A stretch of DNA of 64,000 nucleotides from Babylonia areolata (lineage: Eukaryota > Mollusca > Gastropoda > Neogastropoda > Buccinidae): assembly GCF_041734735.1 (NCBI RefSeq), contig NC_134878.1, positions 19,024,202-19,088,201 of the forward strand. The letters are read 5' to 3'. The stretch's first letter is position 1, and every line of letters begins with the position of its first letter. The position numbers and the translations under genes are program-made. Below are positions 40,639 through 52,095 of this stretch, piece after piece. Under the pieces are notes generated by a model. It saw only the letters and a program-made list of their open reading frames with translations, was not told where the DNA came from and ran no database searches.

Positions 40639-43600
40639 TTCATGTTGTTACATGTTTGCCTGAACAAACTCATATTTTACAAACATTTACTCTGAAAGAA
40701 ATCTTCGGAAAGGCAGAAGGGTGTTGTGTAATGTAAAAAGCATGCAAGAAAGTGAAGGTCAAGCCAAGTGAAGAAATGGGTTTATCTACTGACAACTGTA
40801 TTGTGTGTGAAGACTGGGATAGTCACACTTTTGTTTATTATTTTAGAGGCTGCAATATTAGTGTACTGGTCAATGTCTCTTTAAGTTTGATTATTCCTGT
40901 GCACACTCTGAACTAATAAATGTGTTTAATGTTTCGGTCACACTTGCATTCAGTTGTAAACATATTCCAAACCATTACCATATTCTTGTTCATCAAATGA
41001 TGAAGCGATTGATGTCTACAGCATTCATTGTGAAATCTAAAGAGGTGATGCTGATAAATACGTTTCCCATGTGATCAGTTCACTGAATACCCAAGAGAAA
41101 ATTTGGAAATGTTTAGTATATCATTGATTCTTATATTTCACAAATGTTGATAATTAGAATAAACTGGAATATGTGCATATAAAAAGAAAGATTTTCTGTC
41201 TGTTACAGTTTCTGATTCCCCAGATTTTAAATTTAAATGTGACAAAGGACTCAGTGTTGATGTTTTTGTTTGTGTCAATGGTCTACAAATGATTTGCTTT
41301 GAATTTTGGGGGCAGGTCTCTACACAACGCTTCACATTGCTGAGTTAACAGAGGCAGATGAACAGTTGTTGAGAGGGTAAGTTCCAGAAATGTTAACAGA
41401 TCCATTAAACATCACTTATATACAGTGTGTGAAAGCAGCTTACGGTTACAAGAATAAGTGTTGTTTACTTTAAAACTTAATGATTTTAAAGTTAACAGAA
41501 CACTGATTACATGAGTACTAGTTACCACTGGAAAGTCACTGTGGTTGCAAGTATGAATTATTTAGAAATTTTGATTCTTGAAATTTAGTTAACTGGACTG
41601 ATTGCAGAAGACCTATCTCCAATTATAGATTATAGTGTTGCATCGAAAATCTGAGAAGGAAAGAGAGTTGGATAAACAGTTTTTTTCATATTGTATATAC
41701 ATAACCAGTTTTGAGTAAATCTTAATGAATACATGAGCCATTTCCAGTGGGAAATATTTTTCTGAGCAGAGATTGAAAGGTTTTCTGTGCATTGAATTAC
41801 AGGAGAGAATGGAAACCAGGGAGTCGAGAATGCTGCCTTCTGAGACGCAAAGTTGCTGTGCCACAGTCCTTCTTCCGCAGTGTTCATGTTCTGTCCAATG
41901 AGGCAGTGTTCAAAGGTGAGTCAGACAGTCTGTTGAATGCTTTTAAAATTTGGGAAGACTCCAGGTGGGATATAAATTAGCAAGGCCTCCTCTGCATTAA
42001 AGGGTGTGATGGTAGGAGGGACTTTAATCAACATGGTCAAAAAAAAAAAAAAAAAAAAGGGGAAGGCAATTTGATTTTTCTGTCAAGTTGGTAATGTGTC
42101 CATGATAGTTTTGTTTTGGATCAGTAAGTAATCTCCCTTCTTTTTTATTTCTCCCAAAGTGTAAATACAATTACAGAACACAAAATCAGAAAATGAAACT
42201 TTCAGAACTGATAGTGACATTCTTGGTTCACACATATGAAAATATTGAAGTTTTTACTTCATTGTTACAGCTTTGTGGACAAACTTGAAAACATCTCAAA
42301 TTTTGTGTTCAGTATCACAACACTTATATAGTTTGATTATGTCCATGGAAAGCTTTGTGGACAAACTTGAAAACATCTCAAATTTTGTGTTCAGTATCAC
42401 AACACTTATATAGTTTGATTATGTCCATGGAAACACAGTAAACAGGAAAAAGTTGTGAAAGTGCACCAAATAGTGTATTAAAGTATTGATACTTTTTAAG
42501 ATGTAAAAAAAATCCATGTAACTGTTAAGCCATGTTATTTACAGATGTGAAAGATTGTCAAAGGAGGTTTAGCACTCAGCTCATACATGCAGACCACAAA
42601 AGCCAGAAGAGTTGGGGGGGTGGGGGGGAGGGACTGAAATCTTCATGCCAGTCACACGTCAGAAACTGTAGAAACACACCCTTGTTCATACCTGTCATAG
42701 TGTGCCATCCCCTTTCTTCACTGTTGTGTGACTTACATGCGCCTCCCCCCACACCTCCACACACTCCTGCACCCACACACCCCCTCCTCACGGCCTCTGA
42801 TGTATAGTCAGTGTCTGATTCATCTGGCTGGTCACTGTGTCATGTGATTACTTGAAACACTTTCTCCTTCATCTCCACCCATCTCTCTATTGTCCAGACC
42901 TTCCGTTTGTATCAGTTCAGATGCTTCAGTGTCTGTAAAGTGCCAGTGTCATTGCTTTCAGTGTAGCATTTTGATAAGAGCTCACATTAGAGCTCACATT
43001 AGACGCCATAGTTGACATGAATGCAGCGAAGCAGTTCATTTCTAATACTATACACAGGATTGTCTGATCAAGCTTTCCATTTAACTTCAGACTTGCTGAT
43101 GGTGCTAAAGTTAGCTGTTACAGTCATCTGGTCACATGAGCACCAAGTGAAACACGTCCAAGCAGTGAAAACCCTATAACATTCCTCTTTGTACAACTTT
43201 TCCAAGGTACTGGAATGAATACTATGGTGTGTGTTTGCCTGGAGAAAGTTACAATGCATATAACATATACAATGGACATCAAAATATAGCCGAAAGTTTT
43301 GTTCAACAAATGTTTTTGTTTCCAGATGATAGAAGAATTTTTAGTCTCTATAAATACGTTTTATGGTTACTGTTGTTGTTTCTGTTCACATGAAACTGAT
43401 TCTTTAACACTGTTAGCAAGCCAGGCTTACCCAGAATGGACTTGTTATATATTCTTGGAGGTGAATGATAGTAAATGCTTTGCTACATTGTCAGTAGATA
43501 TTTGAATAATTTAGAATCCAAACAGATTTATGCCAAGAGGTTTCTTCACATGTTTATAAATGAATTGTGAACAGAAAAAAAAAAAGGATTGTCATATTAA

Positions 43601-44752
43601 CCCCTAGGCTACCTATATGACGAGATAACTCATCAGCGCAAGCATGTACACTTCGCTGCCACAGTGACGAGGTAACTCGTCATCGAAATATTCTGACTTT
43701 TCCCTGGTTTGCATTCAGTTCATTGGCAAAAATACTGGTAGTTTTAGGTTGGGGAATCTTTCTAGATTCTTTTGATAGCTAGAAACACATCTACGTCATG
43801 AGGCAGTCCTTTATTTGAACGTTTTGGTTGGGTTACTGGCTGCAGTGTTTGCCTGACTTTGTCTCCTTGCTCGCTCAACAAAATGTCGGACTAATGCCGT
43901 GATCAAGACATGTGATCATGGCGAACTAAATCAACCAAGATTGCTTTCTTTAGCTGATGCTCAGAAAGAATTGAAGTCTAAATTTAAAGAAGACAGTGAT
44001 GAACATTTATAGGACTATCTGACAGAAAATAAAGGGAGCAATCAAGAGAGTGGCCAAGATACGACAGTCAGTAAGTGATGCTGGCTGTACAGCTATAGCA
44101 GACGACAGAAAGTGACTGAATTATTAACAGGACACAGTGTGAGTGATTTTCTTGGCACTCAGCCAACACGGTCTAATGAGAACTGGATAAAGTGACTGTG
44201 TGAGAGGGGTGAAGAGGAGGGGGTGTGGAGACTGAGGGGGCGTGGCTTCAAATCCATATTATCACTTGGAGAAATCACAATGCATTGTGTATCTGTCACT
44301 ATTTTTAAATTTTTTATTGTGGTTGTTCTAGTATGATTTTGTGTGTGCAGATACCCATTTGTCCAAAAAATATGATATTTTAGTGCAAATTACTTGACTG
44401 ATGTTTGTAATGAACAAGCTGAAAATGTGACAAAAAACAAAACACTGATTTCAAAACAGCATGTCACTGAAAATAAGTAAAATGGGAAAACATCACTTGT
44501 TTTGTATTCTTTAATCATTTACATTTCAGAAAATATTACTTTTATGGGTCTTTCTCCAATAACGAAGAGCACAGAATTTTTTGAAAATTTTTACCTGTAT
44601 TTTGTGGGAAAAAAACCTGGCAAATAGATTTCACTTAAATCTTATTATTTTGCCTGGCAGCGAAAGGGTTAACATTTGTTCCATTTCTGATTGCAGGCAA
44701 ATCCTTGAATCTTCTGGTGGCGCCACACTTCTACACTGCCATTATGTTGTGA
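29502..44752 (+). CDS. DCAF15: DDB1- and CUL4-associated factor 15
   Basis: A substrate receptor of the CUL4-DDB1 (CRL4) E3 ubiquitin ligase; the human protein is the target of aryl-sulfonamide degraders. Thirteen exons: 29502-29540, 32074-32192, 32627-32771, 33069-33175, 33726-33826, 34493-35644, 37231-37331, 37892-38011, 39251-39336, 40355-40410, 41316-41376, 41803-41915 and 44697-44752. All are GT-AG and the phases agree. Total 2256 nt = 751 residues (human 600). N-terminal hallmarks are KIPGRMCYKLNSL, GHVFLGFSKSGQFVLSY, VRLFGDEDI and CEWPQDPDKIIIYG. The structural zinc site is kept: C161-x2-C164-x16-C181-x2-H184. Exon 6 (1152 bp) encodes a long Ser/Asp/Glu-rich, probably disordered stretch with four SPK repeats (404-415) and a C344-x2-C347-x9-C357-x-C359 cluster. 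This explains the extra length. The C-terminal domain (555-751) holds DIEHYMVEAIHNDADWGQRY and ends FYTAIML. Confidence 0.95.
29541..32073 (+). other. DCAF15 intron 1
   Basis: 2.5 kb of AT-rich sequence with a C-run beside CAA repeats (30354-30412). No repeat family, exon or RNA gene was recognised. Confidence 0.65.
35722..36800 (-). repeat. older LINE 3' region, interrupted by SINE1
   Basis: The minus-strand 3' end holds GGGCACTATATAAATGTACA next to an (ATT)n-like tail. A body follows that resembles the non-coding and RT C-terminal end of a LINE (36570-36800: AGGTTGTTCCAGATGTGAGG, GTCAGAAAGATATGTAGGTC). A poly-C/(CA)n run is at 35854-35886. The SINE1 at 36040-36569 interrupts it. No open RT frame remains. 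Confidence 0.5.
36040..36569 (-). repeat. SINE1 copy, full length, tail type B (DCAF15 intron 6)
   Basis: On the minus strand, the head has CCGAGTGGTTAAAGCGTTGG and the B-box GGGTTCAAATCTCGG. The body (GGAAACAAGAACATACCCAG, CATGCACACCCCTGAAAATG) leads into the type B end CTTAGAGCTTGGTCTCTGAC, GAGGATAGGTGCAATACAAA and (ATCA)n. It is the best complete copy in the window. Confidence 0.9.
36859..36902. repeat. (TA)n microsatellite
   Basis: About 20 TA units in DCAF15 intron 6. Confidence 0.95.
38280..38720 (+). mobile_element. possible piggyBac-like left end
   Basis: TTTAACCTCTTCAGTGCCCC, then GTGACATACATATGTATCC, resembles the TTAACC-CTTC-TGCC start of piggyBac-like ends. It has a subterminal inverted piece, GATGTACATATATGTCAGCG. 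A 60-codon frame (38535-38717, MVDDEPQLYTLVAWNSCVTT) follows. No matching right end with TTAA was found, so the assignment is tentative. It lies in DCAF15 intron 8. Confidence 0.3.
40560..40636. repeat. (CA)n/(CG)n microsatellite
   Basis: CA run with an internal CGCGCG block, in DCAF15 intron 10. Confidence 0.95.
42271..42433. repeat. perfect tandem duplication of 82 bp
   Basis: CTTTGTGGACAAACTTGAAA through to TATGTCCATGG occurs twice back to back with period 82 and no visible mismatch. It lies in DCAF15 intron 12. Complete identity implies a very recent duplication or an assembly artefact. Confidence 0.95.
43601..44668 (+). mobile_element. piggyBac-like element, internally deleted (DCAF15 intron 12)
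   Basis: TTAA (43597-43600) precedes CCCCTAGGCTACC. The right end GGCAGCGAAAGGG is followed by TTAA (44669-44672), so the ends are imperfect inverted repeats (CCC-T-GCT-CC). Subterminal pieces ATGACGAGATAACTCATC and GTGACGAGGTAACTCGTCAT repeat near the left end. Between, a frame reads PRLLSLADAQKELKSKFKED before a stop, resembling an acidic piggyBac transposase N-terminus. No catalytic core remains. The right TTAA ends 24 nt before the last DCAF15 exon. Confidence 0.7.
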
Positions 44753-45070
44753 AATTGACCATTGTCCTCACAGCAACCTACAGCTATGATCTCTTGAAAT
44801 GATTAAAACAAACTGAGCATCCGTACCTGACCTCTTGACCTCTTTCATGTTGCGACTGGTAACTGTTGAAATATGTAGCTGCCAGAAGGAATGCCCGTGC
44901 AAGCAGAGGGAACCTTTCTGCTGTTTTTGCTTTTTAAAACTTGTGTGAAGTCTTTGTCATCTGTGCAATGATCTTTTAGTCCTGTTGAACGTGGGATATA
45001 CATATGTGGGCATTTCAGATGTGCAGAGAAGTCAGCATGATTTATTTTTAATTCTGCCTCTTCCTAACAG

Positions 45071-45425
45071 TTACAGTTGTTGTTTTGGATTCAGAGTCAT
45101 TAGTAAGGAGTAACTGACTCCCTTCCAAACAGTTACAGTTGTTATTTTGGAATCAGTCATTAGTAAGGAGTAACTGACCCCCTTCCTGTCATGTAACAGT
45201 CGTCATTTTGGATTCAGTCACTAGTAGTGAGTAACTGACTCCCTTCCAAACAGTTACAATTGTTATTTTGAATCATTCATTAGTTGCAGGTAACAGACCC
45301 TGTTCCTAACAGTTACAGTTCTTATTTTGGATTCAGAGGCATTAGTTGGGTGTAACTGACCCCCTTCCTAACAGTTACAGTTCTTATTTTGGATTCAGAG
45401 GCATTAGTAGGGACTAACTGAGACT
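45071..45425 (+). repeat. minisatellite, about six ~60-bp units
   Basis: Each unit begins GTTACAGTTGTTATTTTGGA or a close variant, continues TCAGTCATTAGTAAGGAG and ends TAACTGACCCCCTTCC. Units differ at several sites and in length (58-62 bp). It starts 319 bp after the DCAF15 stop and so may be transcribed in its 3' UTR. Confidence 0.9.
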
Positions 45426-46752
45426 TCTGAGGTAGTGGGAGAGTTTTTGTGTTTTTTTAAACCTTTTCTTTTAAATTTCTTCTGTCTGTCTGCACAACAT
45501 TCTTTTTATTTTGTGATTGATCTAGTATTCAGTGATTGAGGTTTCATAGACTCCATCTATAACAGTACAACAACAACAAATAGAACATGTAATTTTGCAC
45601 TGAACACTGATTCTTCTACATGATGTAGAAAGAATGTACACCTATCCTGCGTGAAGTATTTTTGATAAACCAAACAAATGCCCATTACCAAAGCCTGCTA
45701 TATAAATAATGTACGCATTATTTTTATGACCGTATTTTTAATGCATGAATTTGGCATTATAGCAAAAGGCTGCATTTCCATTTGTGTGAGGGAGAGGGGT
45801 GGAGGGGGGTGGGGGTGGGGACACAAATGAGTGGTTAAGGGAATGGTAATTTCTCCGTGTGTGTTAACATTGGTGATTTTTCTTGCCATTTTCTTGTAGT
45901 GGTTGAAAATCAAAATGGTTGGTCAGTGAATGATAACAAAAGAACAATCACAGTAAGAACTTTTGAAATGGTCCAGCACTATCTGTGTAATATACCTTGA
46001 CAAATGAAAATAAGTGTATATTATGATTATTGAATGAAGACAGTGGAAGCAAAAACCTTATGTGGTATCTGTTACTGCAATTTTTATTATTATGAGATCG
46101 ACTGCTACTACAGTTTCCTCTGTATTAAAAAGCTTGATAGATCAAAGCAGCACCTTATGCATTATGAATATCACATTGATTAAATGTCTGTACAAATCGG
46201 TCATTAATACACTGACACTTTTATAGCATACAGAAATGCACAGTTTAAAATTTCATAGGATGTCTTGTGACAATTGTCAAATGACTGTTGCATTCCAGCT
46301 GGCTTAAAACAACTGCTGGTTGCACTTTTGGATTTACTCTTGAACTTGTATGTAAAAGAATCTGTGGGATGATACTGTATGTGTTCACTGGTACATGATT
46401 AGGCAAGGGCTAACCTGTGGCAAATAGGAAGTTAAAGTTTTTAGCAGTGAAAGTATTTGCTGGTGTGTTGATGAAAGAGAAAAATAAAAATGTACAAAAT
46501 ATTACATTGTAGCTGAGACATTCCAGTTCCTTGCTTTCAATATGGCCTCAGACATGATCATCAATTAATTTTCTTTGTTCTTCTGTGAGAGAATTTTGCA
46601 ATCAAAAGTCAGTGATGTTTGGTTTGTTGTGCATATGTCTGTTACATGCATGTTCTTTTCTTTCCTTCTTCATTTTTTGGGGGGATGGAGGGGGGTGTTT
46701 ACAGACAGAAACTGCTGAAAAAGAATTTAAGTATGTTTTAAGATTTTCAGAT

Positions 46753-48420
46753 TCAGACGTAAAAAGGATGCCCTTTTGATTGGAAGTTTATATTGCCATC
46801 AAGTAAACATTTTATATATATTATCTTTATTTCAGGATCTGGTGATACATGATTGTGTGTATAAAGATCATTGTCAATCTTTTTTATTATGAAAATAACA
46901 GGGCTACATGCTATCCCAAATACACCAGAGTACTGGAACAGAAGGGGGCGAGGCAAAAAGGTATATTGGACATTCAAAAGTCCTCGACACATGTCATGAT
47001 CTTTTGTATCCCTTATTATATTTAAGTGAATAAATGCATCTGCCAGCGCTGCTGTCATATGCCATAAGGTGTCCAGTGTTTTGTGTTGTAAACGAGCAGA
47101 ACAAATTGAAGAAATCTGGTGATGCAGTCTAATTAAAGTTTCTTGAATATTCAACACTAAATTGAATTTATTTCTTAGTGTCCCACTCAGTAGCAGGTGA
47201 GAACCAGTAGTACTCTTTTTTTCTTTTTCTTTTATCAAGGAAGTAAAATAAGAATCCAAACTATTAAAATGTAACTAATTATATTATTCAATCATGTTAA
47301 GTTACTGAAACGGGATATGATGTTGAAAGCTGGAAATTTTGCCAGTATTGAATATAATGAAATGCTGGACTGCTGTTTTGTTGAATGTTTGACTGCTGGG
47401 AATTTGAAAAATACTCGAAACAGTTGTGTGAAACCAGTCATTGCAAGAAACTGTCACATCGCTTTGATTCTTTTTTATAAAAGAACACTTAATATCGGAT
47501 AAATTATTATTATTTTCTGACTTTCAGTCAAGCTCTGATTGCTTTTGTTACTTTTTGTGTTACGTACGTGATTGGTTAAAAAAGTGAAATTGATATAATG
47601 GTCATTTAATATTACAATGTTTGTCAAACAGCAAAATATATTTTCCAAAGTTAGTGTGGAGTATCTTTTTATTCAAACACCCATCTCCACATTTCTTAGT
47701 CAGATCCAAGTCTTTACTGGTTAGGAATTTCACAGTTTATTTTGCCTGCTGTCAGTGATAATTCACAGTTCTCCAGTGTTTCATTTCTGGTTTTCTGTAC
47801 CTCAGTCTGTTTTTTACTGAAAAGAAATAAACCCTTGACCATGCTATTCAGATGTGTGACAAGAGTGCCATCTTCATGAAAATGAATTCTGCTCAATAAT
47901 TCAAATGCTCCTTGAAATTTCATAAAACTCCTCAAAATCTGAGCACCTACTCCAAAGCTTTTTTGAAATCCAAAAACTGTTGAATTTGTGACTAGATCTA
48001 GAAGACTGAGCCAACAGCAAATGTGTTTGTCACTGAAGAAAGAAAACAATAGTTTTTGTCAATTCAAGGCTGAAAAAGAATTAGATCTACATCATCAAGA
48101 TAGCTCAGCAAAAATGAGAAATACTTAAATCTACATTATTAAGACAGCTCAGCAAAATCACTTTGGAGATGTGAAAAGATTTGATTTCAGTGCAGTGGAC
48201 AAGACTGCAGAGCGCTCTTGCCAGTCACAAATCTATGAGTGTTAGCAGCAAGCACACTGGCAGTCTCAGTACTTTTGCCAGCAGCACAATAGTAGAATAA
48301 AGTGTCTGTCCCCAAAACTGTATCACAGGTTCAAGTGGAATGCTTGCAAAATGACAGATATATTATTTTGGCTGCTCACTAGCTGACCATTTGACAGTGA
48401 GCAAGGTCAGCAGAACTGAG
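46753..48420 (-). pseudogene. unidentified coding-like stretch, probably a decayed or uncaptured gene
   Basis: Several minus-strand blocks translate into ordinary-looking protein. About 48365-48240 contains GTDTLFYYCAAGKSTETASV. Next, 48046-47717 contains CCWLSLLDLVTNSTVFGFQK and HEDGTLVTHLNSMVKGLFLF, after a strong acceptor TTTTCTTTCTTCAG. About 47490-47310 contains SDVTVSCNDWFHTTVSSIFQ. The longest, about 47270-46755, contains LVLNIQETLIRLHHQISSIC and HMTAALADAFIHLNIIRDTK. Blocks lie in different frames or are separated by stops, and not every gap has good splice sites. The composition is not repeat-like and I do not recognise the family. It may be a host pseudogene, or exons of a divergent host gene with junctions I have not resolved. 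Confidence 0.35.
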
Positions 48421-49439
48421 TTGGTTTGTGATATCAAGGTACATGCCTGTTGACTCCGACTGCACACTGAACTTGAATTTGTGAAGCCTCCTTGAATTTA
48501 GTTCTGAGCAGTCTGTTTGAATCCTGCTAAAGCTGATGGTTATGCACATTGAAAGAAAAACAACATTGCACCATGTTGCATTTTATTCATTATAAGTTTT
48601 ACAGGTTAATTCTTACCTTGAATTCTTCTCATTTGGATGGGGTGGGACATGGATTTTTTGTGCAGATTTTGTACATTTGATTTTTTTGTTGTCGTTGTTT
48701 TGTTCATTTGAGGGTGTGTTTTTTTTTGGACAGGCACAATCATCATTGACTGATGACATGAGGCACAATTTTTTTTTCCCTCCAGATTTGTCCCAGTGCC
48801 TTGTGGGATGAATGTACCTCACCTTCCCAGGCAGAGGGGGAAAAAAGTGTGTCAGTAAATAAAGTGCTTGTGCTTCAGACTGTTTGAAATGTCAGCATTG
48901 CAAAGGCAACCACTTTGATTCTGTAATGGGTTTTTTTTCTCCTTTTTTTTTGATATGATAAGACAGTGTTCATTGTGATGGGGTTTTGTTGGGTTTTTGT
49001 TTGTTTTTTTCCATTTGTTACTGTATTGTTGTGTTTGATCTCTCATTCAGACCCACCTTGCAAGGAAACTAATCAAAACTCCTTTTTAATTGCCAACTGT
49101 TGTGATGTTTCTCTTGTAGTTCTATTTACCTGTCAGACCTAAAACGCTGGTTCATTCTGGCAGAAGTTACTGGACTGAAGTAAATATGGATCAGTCACTC
49201 TTACTGAAAAAAAAGTGTACTTAAGATAAGTTGGGGTTTTTTGGGTTTTTTTAATTTAAACCATTTGAAACAGATTTTCTCCATTGAAATAGATTTGAAG
49301 TTGTCATGTATATGAATGATGTGTAAATGGACGATAGTTTCGCTTTTTTTTTAACTGTTTGATATGTGATTCCATTTGGCAGATTTTGAAACTACCAGGG
49401 TGGTTTTGAAAGGCTTTTACTTTGTGCTAATGGGTTAGT

Positions 49440-49580
49440 TTGCAGTTAGAATTATTATCATTGTTGCTTATAGCCCAGCTGACCACGCAAAGCCAAATCA
49501 GGCCTGTTGCTGCTAAAACAAAACAGAACCAGTAAAACAAAGTTTACAGCAACTACATTTGTATGGTAGCATTCAGATGA
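49440..49580 (+). repeat. short dispersed repeat candidate
   Basis: GTTGCTTATAGCCCAGCTGA, then CCACGCAAAGCCAAATCAGG, followed by an A-rich AAAACAAAACAG stretch. From memory this resembles a widespread gastropod repeat; no second copy is present here to confirm it. Confidence 0.35.
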
Positions 49581-51305
49581 AGAGCAGGACAGGAACTGAT
49601 GTGAAAGTCAGCATTATTTGTGCTGTAGTAAGCTTATCTATTCCAGTCCAGTCCCTGTGCATGTGTATGTATGTGTATGTATGATTTTCACTCATGTGCT
49701 TCTGTGTTTATGTCAGGAAAGGTGTCATGGCTACTTAATGTAAAACGTGCACTGACTCTGGCTGTGGGTAAGGAAAATTTGTAAAAATGGTTTGAATTCT
49801 AGTTCTTGTCATCATTATGGCAAACATTCAAAAGACCTAAAACACTATGGAATATCTCTTCACAAAGCAATGTTTGATTAACTTAAACTTTAAACAGAAA
49901 AAGGACACGTGTATGCGCACACGCATGCATATGCCCACGCACACAAACACACATATGCCCACGCTCACAAACTCACACACATATAGAAACATTAGAACTT
50001 CTGTTTGATTCTGTGTCCCCTTTTGGAATTACAGGAGAGTACGGCTGATTGCACCAGCATGCTGACGGTACAGTTAACAAATTGCTCCGACATATCTGAA
50101 ATAGTTGTCTCTGCTTGTACATAAAATAACACAATCAATTTAATTTTCTGTTCAGTGAAAGTACTGCAAGCTTCAGCTGATTTTTATCTTTACTCCAGAT
50201 AAGTGACAAACAGGTTTCTTTTATCAACAGTATTATGAAGGTGGATTAACATTATTATGCATGTAGACATTCATTCCTTATCATACTCTATTTAGGACAT
50301 TTTAATGATTCATTAAAAGAGTGATAGTTATTGCCAACTACGCTTATATTACAATCTGTACTTGATCAGTTATGTCTTTCAACACAGTATTTTCTGTCGG
50401 TCTCGGACATTTGTGATGGCTGGGTACTATACTGAATTTTAATCAGCACACTGTATTTATATATAGAACACAGTCTTCTTGTACTCCTATCATGGTGCCT
50501 GTAATAATGGTATTTTTGACTCAGATCTGCAACAGTAATGTACTATTTTCTGTCTCTCACTTCTTTTTCTGCCTTCAGTTTAATTTTGCCATCTCCACTT
50601 TCAACGTTCTGATCCAATCATTATAATTTCATCGAACTCCTGTCAGTTTTTAGAATGTACTTGATGGGTTTTTTTTTTTTGTTATTTGGGTTTTTTGTTT
50701 TTTTAAGAATTACTACCTTTTTTTGCACAAAACACATCTAAGTTTATTTTTTTGATTGTTTTTAATCCTTCCCAAGTACAGTGTTTATTTCCAGAGTGAC
50801 TTTTTCAGGGTCCTGGTGAGTAATCCACAGTGTCTGAAGGGGTAGCTTTCATTTTTTTCTGTTACCTGAGTTATAAGCTGTTCTGTGTCTTTTCCATAAC
50901 TCATTTAGATGTTTGCATGGACCGTGCCTGAGTCAAACATTCTGTGCTCAGAGCAGGAGCATTTTAAGTTCAGAATTAGAAAAAGATGGGGGGAAAAAAA
51001 CTCCACCACCACCACCACCTACCACACACACAAAATTCAGCATGCTTCTCTATAACATTTGCATTCAATATGTATATTTCATTTCCCTGGAATGAATCTT
51101 ATGTGTATATGTAAAAGCAATGTTTTTCATTAAGAAGCACATTGTAGAAGTGTGCTGTAAACATTACAAGATGGTTACATACGTTAGTTTTCAGTTATTC
51201 ATACTGCTTATAGTCATATGACTTTAAACATAGACTGCACAAATGTAGAAAAAATCCTCAAGAATAGAAACATGTTGTAGTATTCAAATGATAATGCATC
51301 CCACC

Positions 51306-52095
51306 ACTCAGACTATTGTAGTTGAGTGGTGGCCTAGTTGTACCTTGTCCACCTGGAAAGGAAGAGAATCTGAGCATACTGTATTGAACCCCACACTCAC
51401 CAGTATTGTATTCCCTCTACTAGACCTTTGAGTAGTGTATATTTGATTGAGATATTAACCTGAGGTCCCGTGTTTAGCTTGCAGCTAGTGCACGTAAAAG
51501 AACCCACAACAACAAAAAGATTATCCCTGACAAAATTCAGTAGAAAGATCCACTTTGATAGAAAAAACAATTACACTTGCAGGCAGAAAATAGGTGGTGC
51601 TGCATTGTAGCGATGCACTCTCCCCCAGGAGAGAGCAGTCCATATTACACACAGAGAAATCTGTTGTGGTAAAGAGCAATACTTTTTTTTTTTCATGATA
51701 GTCAGTCATGTCAGACTATGATAATCAGAACAGCAGAGGAGGCAACTGCTGTTCCGACTGTTTGGGCTAGAATTTGATTATAGTGGAGTGTCTTGCCCAA
51801 GTACATCCCCACTCTCTCAGCCAAGAGGGTTTTAGGACAGTTGGCGTTGGGATGGTTCCCAAAGGCCAATTAGCCCACAAGGCTGCAGCACTAAGAGCCA
51901 TTGTAATTTTACCTCCTAGTGAGTCATAGTCCTTCACAAGAGACTAAGCTGTAAATGGTTTCCCATTGACTTGAGAAACCATTGATAATACAGCTCTCAC
52001 TTTGCTGTTGGCCCAAATGTAAACTTATGTCAATCTGTGATATAAGCCTAACAAAGAGCAATACAATTCAATACAAATTACAATACAATATTCTG
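51306..52095 (+). repeat. SINE3 copy, interrupted in its tail
   Basis: A tRNA-like head (GAGTGGTGGCCTAGTTGTAC, an A-box) is followed by the shared core (CACGTAAAAGAACCCACAAC, CCCTGACAAAATTCAGTAGA, AAGATCCACTTTGATAGAAA). A SINE3-specific end comes next (GCAGGCAGAAAATAGGTGGT, TAGCGATGCACTCTCCCCCA, CACAGAGAAATCTGTTGTGG). The tail (AATACAATTCAATACAAATT) resumes after the R370 insertion at 51683-52052. Confidence 0.85.
51683..52052 (-). repeat. retroposon R370, copy 2, with 12-bp target duplication
   Basis: AAAGAGCAATAC stands immediately before (51671-51682) and after (52053-52064) the element, so insertion into the SINE3 tail is clear. The left edge is T11, which is a poly(A) tail when read on the minus strand. 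The body matches 27444-27812 almost throughout. No A/B-box or long open frame is evident, so the source RNA and the helping LINE are unknown. Confidence 0.9.
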
